Source: NIOZ-UU13 sp964417935
Lineage (GTDB): Bacteria; Planctomycetota; Phycisphaerae; Sedimentisphaerales; Anaerobacaceae
Direction of reading: 5' to 3'
Length of the DNA stretch: 64,000 nucleotides
Assembly: GCA_964417935.1 (NCBI GenBank)
Contig: CAYQKF010000003.1
Coordinates: 34,468 to 98,467, forward strand
Shown here: positions 9,165 through 17,579 of the stretch, piece by piece
Layout: each line of letters begins with the position of its first letter
How positions within the stretch are numbered: position 1 is the first letter of the stretch
Notes under the pieces: generated by a model
Told to the model about the DNA's origin: nothing
What the model saw: the letters and a program-made list of their open reading frames with translations, nothing else
The model's database searches: none
Position numbers and translations under genes: made by a program

Positions 9165-9537
9165 TTTTTTACCTCCTGCTTAAGTTATGAGTTTCAATGT
9201 GTCCCCCATCGCCATTAAGAGGGCTTTCCTTGAAGTCTTTCGGCATAATGAAAGAACCACTTTAAGAAGTAGAGGCAATTTTTTGGATTTTTCCGGGAAA
9301 TGGATAGGTCGTGGCCAAAAAAATGCTTTAGAGCATGGAGAACACGTCTGCTTAATTCTATGGAAAGCGTTCATAAAAAACTTATCGGAACACAGAGCTT
9401 TACAAAGCGATTGATTATCTCAAAGTTCAGGTCTGTGTTTTCATTGAGCAGCAGGAAAAGGTGCTGGCTCGAAACTGTGATTTTGAGCTGAAAAATGGGT
9501 CTGGATTTTGTCTACAGGGGTTCATAGCGGGAGGCCG
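9165..9537. other. Spacer, nothing identified
   Basis: 373 bp upstream of the coiled-coil lipoprotein gene and downstream of the cupin gene. It must hold the lipoprotein promoter, but no clear -35/-10 pair, repeat or coding sequence was found. Confidence 0.4.
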
Positions 9538-9924
9538 TTACAGAGCCAGCTCTTCACCTTTTCTTCCGTAGTCATCCTCGTAGCGATACTGGTCTTCGGC
9601 CTTCCATAGGCCAAAGGACACCACGAGCATGCGGAAGGGCTTGTCCTCAGCCCAAAATCTGTGCTTGACGCCGGGGTGAATAAGGAACTCATCGTGGGTA
9701 TTGGGATGATAGATTTGCCCATCTAATTCCAGATGGGCGCCATCGTCAAGGAAATGGAAAAGCTCATACCTGATTTGGTGCGAATGCAAACTGGCACGTT
9801 CGCCGGGGCGAACAAAGGTCAGGTCAACGGAGCACTCCTGGTTGCGAACCACCATATAAACATCGCCCCAGGGACGCTCCGACTTGATTGTCTGTTTTCC
9901 ATCCCGAGGGTCGGAATTTTTCAT
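9538..9924 (-). CDS. Cupin protein related to the C-terminal domain of mannose-6-phosphate isomerase type II
   Basis: 128 residues. RPWGDVYMVVRN is followed by V-x-PGERASLHSHQIRYELFHFL and a second cupin block (DEFLIHPGVKHRFWA), the order seen in the cupin half of ManC/type II phosphomannose isomerases. The HSH plus later Glu and His form the usual metal site. As a stand-alone cupin it may be a sugar-phosphate isomerase or merely a binding protein. It begins 66 bp downstream of the ftsW stop on the same strand and is probably co-transcribed with it. Specific substrate not inferable. Confidence 0.75.
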   Translation of the reverse strand: MKNSDPRDGKQTIKSERPWGDVYMVVRNQECSVDLTFVRPGERASLHSHQIRYELFHFLDDGAHLELDGQIYHPNTHDEFLIHPGVKHRFWAEDKPFRMLVVSFGLWKAEDQYRYEDDYGRKGEELAL

Positions 9925-9989
9925 AATGGTCTCTCAATCCCTGGCTGGGCGCCGTGGCGACCGCAAAGCCGCGAGCAAGCGGTCAGAAG

Positions 9990-11186
9990 TCAGAGTCTGT
10001 CTTCTGTCCTCTGTCTTCTGTTATCTGTCCTCTGTCCTTTGGCAATATTCAGCAGCACGCCGACCGCAGCGGCTGAGAGCAGCATACTTGTTCCGCCGGC
10101 ACTTACAAACGGCAAAGGCAGCCCTTTTGTCGGCAGAACAACCGTTACCACCCCGATATTAAGTGCCGCCTGAATTGCGATTGTTAGAACAATCCCACCA
10201 GCCAAAAGCTGGCCGAAGCGGTCTTTGCAGCGCACGACTACTAAAATTCCCAGCCAGACAAACACGATAAACAATCCAATGACCGCTGCGTTTCCGATAA
10301 AGCCCAGCTCTTCGCCGATAATTGCAAAAATAAAATCGGTTGTATCTTCCGGCAGATGTCCGTATTTGCTGATTCCCTTACCTAATCCTTTTCCCCAAAG
10401 TCCGCCGGAGCCAAGGGCAATCAGCGACTGGCTCGGCTGATAATTAATCGAATCGGTCCATTTGTCAGGGTTCAGGAAGGCCTTAATTCGCTGCATTCGG
10501 GCCGGAGATTGTTTTAGCGCTATATAAAAGGCAAAAGCAGCGAGCGCCAGCGGCGGTAAGATGTGCCGCAATCTTACGCCGGCGATGATTAACATCAGAA
10601 AGGCAAGGAGCGATATAAGCACTGCCGTCCCGAAATCTTCGACGATTATAAGTATAACAACCAGGCCGACGGCCAAGCAAATGGGGATGAACCTCTTCCG
10701 ATATGATTTGATTTCATCACCGAACTTATCACATATCGCAGCTAAGAAGAATACAATCGCCCATTTCGCCAGCTCGGAGGGCTGAAAACTTACGGTTATG
10801 GGGCCAAGGGGGATTTTTAGCCAGCGATAGTGCTGATTTATCTTAGGAACTAATCGCGGTACAAACGGATAAAATCGCTGCGATAAAACAAGTGCCAGCA
10901 GCACTATACTGAGGACTAACAAATAGCTGGACGGGGATTTCAACCAGCCGTTGGCCAGGCTGAGTCTGCGATAATTGCAGGAAGCCACGGCGTACATAAT
11001 TAAACAGGCCAGAGGGAAAAACACCAGTTGGCGCAGGCCGGGGTAGTCGTAGAATCTTTGTAAATCGAACTCCTGACCGATGTTGGCACTGGCCGAAAAG
11101 ACAAAGACCGTACCAATGGCCATCAAAACAACAACAACCATTGCGATGCAGTCGGCGACCGGATTGTCACTTGATGCAGTAATCAT
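9990..11186 (-). CDS. ftsW: FtsW/RodA/SpoVE-family peptidoglycan polymerase
   Basis: 398 residues with about ten hydrophobic segments. SEDS hallmarks are clear: GPITVSFQPSELAKWA, EDFGTAVLI, the periplasmic YQPSQSLIALGSGGLWGKGLG block, LPEDTTDFIFAIIGEELGF, and the closing LPTKGLPLPFVSAGGTSML. The ST-x-FIFA-like and LPFVSAGGTS motifs favour FtsW over RodA. SEDS proteins polymerise lipid II glycan strands with a partner PBP. The last ~15 residues (GQRTDNRRQRTEDRL) are not typical of the family: they are translated from a 7-bp periodic tract that has overrun the end of the gene. The start at 11186 has only a weak ribosome binding site. Confidence 0.88.
   Translation of the reverse strand: MITASSDNPVADCIAMVVVVLMAIGTVFVFSASANIGQEFDLQRFYDYPGLRQLVFFPLACLIMYAVASCNYRRLSLANGWLKSPSSYLLVLSIVLLALVLSQRFYPFVPRLVPKINQHYRWLKIPLGPITVSFQPSELAKWAIVFFLAAICDKFGDEIKSYRKRFIPICLAVGLVVILIIVEDFGTAVLISLLAFLMLIIAGVRLRHILPPLALAAFAFYIALKQSPARMQRIKAFLNPDKWTDSINYQPSQSLIALGSGGLWGKGLGKGISKYGHLPEDTTDFIFAIIGEELGFIGNAAVIGLFIVFVWLGILVVVRCKDRFGQLLAGGIVLTIAIQAALNIGVVTVVLPTKGLPLPFVSAGGTSMLLSAAAVGVLLNIAKGQRTDNRRQRTEDRL
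9995..10036. repeat. Heptanucleotide repeat inside the 3' end of ftsW
   Basis: Six consecutive 7-bp units (gtctgtc, ttctgtc, ctctgtc, ttctgtt, atctgtc, ctctgtc) fill 9995-10036 and encode the terminal Arg/Gln/Thr/Asp-rich residues of FtsW on the opposite strand. Confidence 0.85.
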
Positions 11187-11703
11187 TCACTATAGAAAAA
11201 GACAATTTTCCCAGCAGTCCAAATCAGTCTGCTTAACTGTATATTCGGCTTTCTTTGTTTGATAACAATAAAAATTATTGTAACCGTTCACGGGTGCAAA
11301 AGGGCGCTTTTGTGTCATTGCGAGGCCCCCATCTTGCTTTTGCAAGGAAGCAGGAGACCGTGGCGATCTCGACATTTGGATTATTTGGCCTGCCTTTGCG
11401 GACTTCGAATGTGGGTTTACTCTCATAATACCCTATAGCACAAAAGTTTACATTCATTCTTTTTAAGATTGGGTTTGATTAGGTTTGAATTGGGTTTGTT
11501 TTCACCAAGTGTCCAATTGGATATATTTTCATAATCCGTTGTATTATATAGATTTACATTCATTTGGCTTTTCAATAATTGGGTTTGTTTTGCATAAAAA
11601 GTAGTCAAAACTTCGTAGGTTTTTCCGCTGATTTCTACCTGATGAGCCAATAAAGTCGTGTTTGACGGCTTTTTGTGAGATGATGGCAATTTGGGTAACC
11701 TCC

Positions 11704-11780
11704 TGATGTCTGTTATCTGAAGTAAGAAGTCTGAAGTCTGATGTCTGTTATCTATGAACAACGAACTATGAACCATCCAT
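11704..11780. repeat. Heptanucleotide periodic tract
   Basis: Eleven in-phase 7-bp units: tgatgtc, tgttatc, tgaagta, agaagtc, tgaagtc, tgatgtc, tgttatc, tatgaac, aacgaac, tatgaac, catccat. Confidence 0.85.
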
Positions 11781-11861
11781 AGTTCGATATGTATTATACC
11801 AAATTTCGAGTTTGATTTCAAGCAGATTTGAAAAAAATCTCCGAGACTCCCCACTAATTGC

Positions 11862-11945
11862 TGGATTCTGGATGCTGGATTCTGGATGCTTGATATTAGA
11901 TTCTCGATTCTGGATGCTCAATTTCGTGGCTCGTGCCTCGTCGCT
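11862..11945. repeat. Heptanucleotide periodic tract
   Basis: Twelve in-phase 7-bp units beginning tggattc, tggatgc, tggattc, tggatgc and changing midway to cgtggct, cgtgcct, cgtcgct. The period is kept while the motif changes. Confidence 0.85.
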
Positions 11946-12132
11946 CATTAGCGGAGTTCGGCGAGCTTGAATGAGCGGTAATCTCAGTATCTATTTCCCA
12001 AAAGTGGGGCCAATCTGGCCGCAGAAATAATAAAGAACAAGCTGCCGTCTGCAAAAGTGATAGATTTATGCACCTCGATTATCTAAGAACTTATTCCAGG
12101 CACCATAGCCATAGAAATTTTTCCCAAAAGGA

Positions 12133-12161
12133 TTGCATTACGACAAGCCGGAGGTTATAAT
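12133..12161 (+). promoter_or_regulatory. Sigma-70-like promoter of the first duplicated pseudopilin gene
   Basis: ttgcat (12133-12138), 17-bp spacer, perfect tataat (12156-12161), 89 bp before the ATG. The box and the upstream ttttcccaaaa are conserved at the same position before the paralogue at 14857. A small hairpin in the leader (ccttcc 12223-12228 / ggaagg 12236-12241) includes the Shine-Dalgarno sequence. Confidence 0.65.
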
Positions 12162-12250
12162 GGCAGCAGATAAGGGCAACTGGGGAGGCAACATGTCTCG
12201 ATGGTGAATATCGTTCAGAGAACCTTCCTCAAAAGGGAAGGAGAACTGCC

Positions 12251-13111
12251 ATGCGCAGAACAAAAGCCTTCACGTTAATAGAGCTTTTGGTGGTGATTGC
12301 TGTCATAGCGCTCTTGATGGCAATCCTCATACCGGTGCTGCGCAGCGCCAGAGAACTCGGCCAGCGTACGGTCTGTCTGAGCAATCTCAAGCAGCTCACC
12401 TTGGCGTGGGTAGCCTATGCCGAACAATACGATAGCAAGCTCGTCCTGGGCAGCGCCTTCAGTGGGAGGGGATCGCGTCCCTTGCTGAGAGGTTGGGTGG
12501 GCCACGACTTTTCCCCTCCGGGAGGAAGCCGCCCACCTTGGGTACCGGACCCCGACAAGGGTGCTCTGTGGCCCTACCTCAGAGACATGAAGATTTACCG
12601 CTGCCCCCGGGGCCGCCCCGGCCATTTAGTCACATACGCCACGGTTATCGCCGCAAACGGCGTCAACGTGGAAGGGACATACGTGCCGGATACAGGAGGT
12701 CGGGACCTGTTGGAGCTCGGCGAACGCGTCAGCCGTACGGTACTGAAACTGACTAAACTCACGGATATCGTAAGCCCCGGTGCGGCCCATCGCGCGGTCT
12801 TTATCGATCAGGGCCAAACGCCGACCAGCCCGGATTTCTATGTTTATTATCTTTATCCTAAGTGGAAGTTTCACAGTCCCCCGCCTATACGCCATGGTGA
12901 CGGTACGACGCTGTCGATGGCAGACGGACACGTAGAGTACTGGAAATGGAAGGGCCGTGAGACCGTGGAAATGCCTCGCGAGCTGTTACAAACGGGTAAT
13001 CTGTTCGCTGAATTGCTGGAAGGGTGGGAGGACTACGAGCCGCAGACCGGGGATGGCTTGTATGACTTGCAAAGGCTGCAAAAGGCCACGTGGGGTAGGC
13101 TGGGGTATTAG
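12251..13111 (+). CDS. Pseudopilin-like protein with H-x9-DG motif (copy 1)
   Basis: 286 residues. The N-terminus MRRTKAFTLIELLVVIAVIALL is a prepilin-type cleavage/methylation signal and membrane stalk. The body carries the planctomycete block RHGDGTTLSMADGHVEYW, which gives the H-x9-DG name to the group. These proteins resemble type II secretion pseudopilins and are found in many copies per planctomycete genome; their individual roles are unknown. A close paralogue lies at 14857 and shares promoter, leader layout and the identical C-terminal end (ATWGRLGY). GGAAGGAG gives a strong start at 12251, but the site lies within a leader hairpin. Confidence 0.88.
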   Translation: MRRTKAFTLIELLVVIAVIALLMAILIPVLRSARELGQRTVCLSNLKQLTLAWVAYAEQYDSKLVLGSAFSGRGSRPLLRGWVGHDFSPPGGSRPPWVPDPDKGALWPYLRDMKIYRCPRGRPGHLVTYATVIAANGVNVEGTYVPDTGGRDLLELGERVSRTVLKLTKLTDIVSPGAAHRAVFIDQGQTPTSPDFYVYYLYPKWKFHSPPPIRHGDGTTLSMADGHVEYWKWKGRETVEMPRELLQTGNLFAELLEGWEDYEPQTGDGLYDLQRLQKATWGRLGY

Positions 13112-13283
13112 GCAGAGAAAGAGCCATAGCACGGAAGACGGGTGGCTGCCGATGGATAACTGACTGCTAAATTGGTTGCTGGTTGCCGAGGCTTGCGATT
13201 TACGCTTGACTTTAGGTCCTATAACTGATAAAATCGCAGGTATCCAAAAAATACTCCAGGCTTTCTTTGAAGGAGGGCAAAAT

Positions 13284-14591
13284 ATGCCTACTTTAAACAC
13301 AACTCTCAGCCTGTCAGGGCCTCGCAAACAAAGCGGTAAATCAACAATGCCGTTGATTGTATTGCTTGCCGTCTGTTTATTCGGCCGAGTGGCCGAGGCA
13401 CAATATGGCGGCGGCAGCGGAGCAGCCCACGATCCATACCTGATTTACACAGCCGAGCAGATGAATGCGATTGGAGCTGACGCGAACGACTGGGACAAAC
13501 AATTTAAGCTGATGGCAGATATTGATCTGAGTGACTACAAAGGAACAGATTTCAATATCATCGGAACAAGTTTCAGTAATTCATTCACCGGTGTATTTGA
13601 CGGCAGCGGCAAGAAAATCTACAATTTTACCTACACTTCTACAGGCGCAAATAACATAGGACTTTTCGGGTATGTTAGAGGAGAAGATGCAGTAATCAAA
13701 GATTTGGGATTGATTGACCCTAATGTTGATGCAGGAGCAGGAAAATATACTGGTTCCCTGGTAGGCCGCCTACAAATGGGAACCGTCACCGGTTGCTATG
13801 CGCAGGGCGGCAGTGTTTCGGGTGATAGATATGTCGGCGGCCTGGTGGGACAGAATGAGGATTTCATCTGGTGGCCTAGTATGATATCCACTCGTATGAT
13901 ATCCAACTGCTATTCCACAGGCAGTGTTTCGGGAAGGATTTTTGTCGGCGGCCTTGTAGGAGTAAATCAGGATGGCACAATCATCAACTGCTATTCGACC
14001 GGCAGCGTTTCAGAGAATTGGGGTGTCGGCGGCCTGGTGGGATATAATTCTCAGGGCACAATCACCAACTGCTATTCAACCGGCAGCGTTGCGGGAAGAA
14101 TGGATGTCGGCGGACTGGTAGGAAATAATTCTCGTGGCACAATCTCCAACTGCTATTCAATAGGGGGCGCTACGGGGACCACGAATGTTGGTGGATTAGT
14201 GGGCTCGAATTTTTCTGGTAGCGTTTACAAATCTTTCTGGGATACTCAAACCAGCGGCCAATTAACCAGCGCCGGCGGGACGGGCAAAACTACTGTCCAG
14301 ATGCAGATGCTCAGCACGTTCACTTCCACAGGCTGGGACTTCTGGAACCTCTGGACAATCTGTGAGGGAATGAATTATCCCGTGTTCTTCTGGCAGATTC
14401 CTGTCGGTGATTTTCTCTGCCCGGATGGCGTTAACTTTATCGATTTTGCCTTTTTCGCTGACCACTGGGGACAGAATAACTGCAACGAGGCAAACTATTA
14501 TTGCGAAGGCACAGACCTTGACTTCTCCGGTACAGTCGATGAAGCTGACCTTGAAATCCTTGTTCAAAACTGGCTGGCAGGTGTTGAATAG
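13284..14591 (+). CDS. Secreted GLUG-repeat protein with dockerin-like C-terminus
   Basis: The ATG at 13284 is preceded by GGAGG; extension upstream to 13176 adds residues without signal character. The 435-residue product has a signal peptide (MPLIVLLAVCLFGRVAEA region). The middle carries at least five repeats of about 30 residues reading VGGLVG-x-N-x-GTI-NCYSTGSVSG, the GLUG-type repeat of secreted or surface proteins, probably a beta-helix. The C-terminal ~60 residues (FIDFAFFADHWGQNNC ... DLDFSGTVDEADLEIL) look like paired calcium-binding dockerin type I loops, common at the ends of planctomycete extracellular proteins. It is likely an adhesin or polysaccharide-associated protein. It sits between the two duplicated pseudopilin genes. 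Confidence 0.82.
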   Translation: MPTLNTTLSLSGPRKQSGKSTMPLIVLLAVCLFGRVAEAQYGGGSGAAHDPYLIYTAEQMNAIGADANDWDKQFKLMADIDLSDYKGTDFNIIGTSFSNSFTGVFDGSGKKIYNFTYTSTGANNIGLFGYVRGEDAVIKDLGLIDPNVDAGAGKYTGSLVGRLQMGTVTGCYAQGGSVSGDRYVGGLVGQNEDFIWWPSMISTRMISNCYSTGSVSGRIFVGGLVGVNQDGTIINCYSTGSVSENWGVGGLVGYNSQGTITNCYSTGSVAGRMDVGGLVGNNSRGTISNCYSIGGATGTTNVGGLVGSNFSGSVYKSFWDTQTSGQLTSAGGTGKTTVQMQMLSTFTSTGWDFWNLWTICEGMNYPVFFWQIPVGDFLCPDGVNFIDFAFFADHWGQNNCNEANYYCEGTDLDFSGTVDEADLEILVQNWLAGVE

Positions 14592-14737
14592 CCGAATATA
14601 ACCTCTTTTTTAGCTTCTCCGACCTGCTTAATCAGCAAAACCCACAGACATCCCACAACTTACAAATCAGCCCCAAAAAACATAATCGGACTGGGCTGGT
14701 CTGGTTCTCGTTGGTTCAGAAATTTTTCCCAAAAAGG

Positions 14738-14765
14738 TTGCATTACTGCGAATTAGTGTTATAAT
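14738..14765 (+). promoter_or_regulatory. Sigma-70-like promoter of the second duplicated pseudopilin gene
   Basis: ttgcat (14738-14743), 16-bp spacer, tataat (14760-14765), 91 bp before the ATG. The upstream aatttttcccaaaa is the same as before copy 1, so the promoter was duplicated with the gene. Confidence 0.65.
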
Positions 14766-14856
14766 TATGGCAGATTAGCATACCGGTGAGCCTCATCATC
14801 TCTGGCGAAATTTGTCGGTTTGGAAAGACCCTCTTTGAAAGAGAAGGCCAAGCGTC

Positions 14857-15708
14857 ATGCGCAAGCGACACGCTTTTACGTTAATAGAGCTTTTAGTGGT
14901 GATCGCTGTCATAGCGCTCCTGATGGCGATCCTCATACCGGTGCTGCGCAGCGCCAGAGAACTCGGCCAGCGTACGGTCTGTCTGAGCAATCTCAGGCAG
15001 CTCACCTTAGCCTGGCTCGCCTATGCCGATGAACACGATGGCAGGCTCGTTTCGGGCTGCGCCTTTGGAACGCGGAGAAATCGTTACACGCTGAAAGGCT
15101 GGGCGGGCTACGACTTTGCCCCTAGCCGCCCACCCTGGGCACCGGACCCAGACAAGGGTGCTCTGTGGCCATGGATTCGAGACGTTCATATCTACCGTTG
15201 CCCACGGGGTCGGGCCGGTCATTTAGTTACGTACGCCACGGTCATCGCCGCAAACGGCGCCGACGTGGAAGGGACATACATGGAGGATACCGGCGGCTGG
15301 GACCTGACAGAATCCGGCGAACGCGTCAGGCGTACTGTGCTGAAACTGACTAAACTCACGGATATCGTAAGCCCGGGTGCTTCTCAGCGCGCGGTCTTTA
15401 TCGATCAGGGCCAGACACCGAGCAGCAGTGATTTCTATGTTAATTATCTTTATCCCAAGTGGCATAGGCACAGTCCCCCTCCGATACACCACCGCGATGG
15501 TACTACGCTCTCTATGGCAGACGGACACGCCGAGTACTGGAAATGGAAAGGTCGCGAGACCGTAGAAATGCCTCGCGAGCTGTGGCCTTATGGCAGCCTG
15601 TTCAAAGAACACCTGGAAGGGCCGGAGGACTACGGGCCGCGGACCGGGGACGGCTTGTATGACCTGCAAAGGCTGCAAAGGGCCACCTGGGGCAGGTTGG
15701 GGTATTAG
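14857..15708 (+). CDS. Pseudopilin-like protein with H-x9-DG motif (copy 2)
   Basis: 283 residues, a close paralogue of the protein at 12251. It has the same prepilin head (FTLIELLVVIAVIALLMAIL), the same stalk continuation (RSARELGQRTVCLSNL), an H-x9-DG block (HHRDGTTLSMADGHAEYW) and the same C-terminal ATWGRLGY. The differences lie mainly in the loop after residue 60, where copy 1 has a longer Gly/Ser/Arg stretch. The downstream flank also keeps a trace of copy 1 (catagcac-gaaga), so the duplicated block runs from the promoter to past the stop. Ribosome binding site AGAAGG. Retention of two near copies suggests either recent duplication or gene conversion. Confidence 0.88.
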   Translation: MRKRHAFTLIELLVVIAVIALLMAILIPVLRSARELGQRTVCLSNLRQLTLAWLAYADEHDGRLVSGCAFGTRRNRYTLKGWAGYDFAPSRPPWAPDPDKGALWPWIRDVHIYRCPRGRAGHLVTYATVIAANGADVEGTYMEDTGGWDLTESGERVRRTVLKLTKLTDIVSPGASQRAVFIDQGQTPSSSDFYVNYLYPKWHRHSPPPIHHRDGTTLSMADGHAEYWKWKGRETVEMPRELWPYGSLFKEHLEGPEDYGPRTGDGLYDLQRLQRATWGRLGY

Positions 15709-16014
15709 GCAGAGCAACCTCCATAGCACAGAAGATGCTGTGGTCTAATTCAACGTAGCGGTTGGATAGAATGCCGGTTTTTTTGATAACCGGGCCAATT
15801 ATCTTAGAGGAGGATGCTTAGAACCTCGCATATCTGCTCACGAGAGCTAACGGATTCATAGAAAGAGACTTTCAAACGTTTGAAATAAATTACTAAGTGA
15901 CATTGACAGGGTTGACACACATTTGTTATTTACTATTTACGAGTTATTATTTATAATAGTCAATATCGTAGATCCGCCGTCTTTTGGCGGAATAAATAAT
16001 TAAAGGAAGCGATT
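15709..16014. other. Spacer with a short heptad tract
   Basis: No gene. 15923-15957 holds five 7-bp units (ttgttat, ttactat, ttacgag, ttattat, ttataat). AAAGGAAG before 16015 is the ribosome binding site of the sulfatase. Confidence 0.6.
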
Positions 16015-17457
16015 ATGGGTAAACAAACGAGAAGAGAGTTTCTTAAGATGATGGGCTTTGTGGTGGCTTCGGCGGGAGCGACTCCGCTGTTGCCGAGCTG
16101 CGCCGGTGTAGGCCGGATAACCGGGATAGGAGCAAAGCAGCCGAATATCATTTTCATCCTTGCCGATGATTTGGGCTATGGAGACGTCGGCTGCTTTGGG
16201 CAGAAGACTATCCAGACGCCGAACATAGACCGAATGGCCCGGGAGGGGATGCGCTTTACCGACCACTATGCCGGCAGCACGGTTTGTGCGCCATCGCGGT
16301 GCTGTTTGATGACGGGGCTGCACTCGGGACACGCACTGGTTCGCGGCAATGCGCGAGTGCCGCTGCGACCTTCGGACGTTACCGTTGCCGAACTGCTCAG
16401 CGAAGCCGGGTACACCACAGGTATCGTCGGCAAGTGGGGCCTCGGCGAGGCCGACAGTACGGGTATCCCCAACAGGCAGGGCTTCGATTACTGGTTTGGG
16501 TATCTCAACCAGAGGCACGCCCACAACTATTACCCCAAATACCTGTGGCGCAACGAACATAAGGTCGAGCTTGCAAACGAGGTCAATCACATCATCGGCG
16601 GGCATGACCGTTCTCCGGGCGGAGTTGCGACCAAACGTGTTGAGTATTCACACGATTTGGCTGCCGAAGAGGCTTTGGGTTTTGTTGAGAAGAATAAGAA
16701 CAAACCTTTCTTTTTGTATCTGGCTTTTACGATTCCTCATGCGAACAACGAGGCGGGCAACAAAGGCATGGAAGTGCCTTCGCTCGAGCCATACGCCGCT
16801 GAGGATTGGCCCGAGCCGCAGAAAGGCCACGCCGCGATGATAACACGGATGGACCGTGACATCGGCAGACTTATGGCTAAGCTCAGTGAGCTTGGACTGG
16901 ACGAAAATACGTTTGTGTTCTTTTCGAGTGACAACGGCCCGCATAAAGAAGGCGGAGCAGACCCGGATTTTTTTAACAGCTCCGGCCCGCTGCGCGGCTA
17001 CAAACGTGCATTATACGAAGGCGGCATTCGCGTCCCGACGATTGCACGCTGGCCGGGCAAAATAAAAGCCGGTTCGATTAATGACCATATCTCGGCGTTC
17101 TGGGACTTCCTGCCGACCTGTTGCGACCTCGCGGGTATAAACAGCCCGGAGGGTATTGACGGTATCTCTATGCTTCCAACATTGTTGGGTCAGGGCTGGA
17201 GGCAGAAAAAGCACGAGTTTCTTTACTGGGAATTTCATGAGCAGGGCAAAAGGCAGGCTGTCCGCATGGGCGAATGGAAGGGCGTTCGGCTGAATGTAGC
17301 CAAGAACCCCAACGGGCCGATAGAGCTTTACAACCTCAAAACCGATATCGCAGAGGAGCACAACGTGGCCGACCAGCATCCGGCAATCGTCGCAAAGATT
17401 GAAGGATATATGAAAGCTGCGCGTACGCCTTCGGAAAACTGGCCGCTGCCGGGTTAG
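16015..17457 (+). CDS. Sulfatase (arylsulfatase A family), exported
   Basis: 480 residues. The N-terminus combines a twin-arginine motif (TRREFLKMMG) with a lipobox-like LPSC (Cys29). The sulfatase core follows: PNIIFILADDLGYGDVGC with the metal Asp pair (D51, D52), and C91-A-P-S-R, the CxPSR motif whose Cys is converted to formylglycine. GKWGLG, SDNGPH and GIRVP further mark the family. It hydrolyses sulfate esters, most likely of algal or other sulfated glycans. It is the first of two tandem sulfatases, separated from the next by a palindromic repeat. Activity needs a formylglycine-generating or anaerobic maturase enzyme that is not in this window. Confidence 0.93.
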   Translation: MGKQTRREFLKMMGFVVASAGATPLLPSCAGVGRITGIGAKQPNIIFILADDLGYGDVGCFGQKTIQTPNIDRMAREGMRFTDHYAGSTVCAPSRCCLMTGLHSGHALVRGNARVPLRPSDVTVAELLSEAGYTTGIVGKWGLGEADSTGIPNRQGFDYWFGYLNQRHAHNYYPKYLWRNEHKVELANEVNHIIGGHDRSPGGVATKRVEYSHDLAAEEALGFVEKNKNKPFFLYLAFTIPHANNEAGNKGMEVPSLEPYAAEDWPEPQKGHAAMITRMDRDIGRLMAKLSELGLDENTFVFFSSDNGPHKEGGADPDFFNSSGPLRGYKRALYEGGIRVPTIARWPGKIKAGSINDHISAFWDFLPTCCDLAGINSPEGIDGISMLPTLLGQGWRQKKHEFLYWEFHEQGKRQAVRMGEWKGVRLNVAKNPNGPIELYNLKTDIAEEHNVADQHPAIVAKIEGYMKAARTPSENWPLPG

Positions 17458-17478
17458 TACTTTTTCAACTGCGATTTT

Positions 17479-17567
17479 GTGAGTCAAAACCTGCGGTAAG
17501 CTTGTCCCCGCGAAAGCGGGGAACCACAGGCTAAATATTTAGCCCCACGTTTTACGTGGGGTTGCCA
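17479..17567. repeat. REP-like palindromic element with a nested second palindrome
   Basis: Contains a 33-bp stretch (17531-17563) identical, in inverted orientation, to 33626-33658. It includes the palindromes ctaaatatttag and ccccacgttttacgtgggg. Compared with the 33.6-kb copy, the outer arm (cctgcggtaa ... caggct) is split by a second palindrome (cttgtccccgcgaaagcgggg), itself similar to sequence at 59299. Confidence 0.75.
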
Positions 17568-17579
17568 GGAAGGGTCATT

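Larger units (their letters stand above)
11187..12250. other. 1-kb repeat-rich spacer
   Basis: No supported gene. It holds a dispersed element near 11316-11375 (gtcattgcgag ... gaccgtggcgatctc). An AT-rich segment has two copies of tttacattcatt...ggttt-type sequence (from about 11448 and 11551). There are also two heptad tracts (11704-11780 and 11862-11945). The last ~130 bp carry the promoter of the next gene. Apparent reading frames through the repeats are compositionally odd and are not called. Confidence 0.55.

Noticed and set aside
9995..10036. CRISPR-like or binding-site array in heptad tracts
   Set aside because: Units follow each other without spacers and the unit sequence drifts, so they are tandem repeats.
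11423..11854. 143-residue protein on the minus strand
   Set aside because: The frame runs through heptad tracts and an AT-rich internal repeat, and has no ribosome site or domain. It looks like translated repeat.
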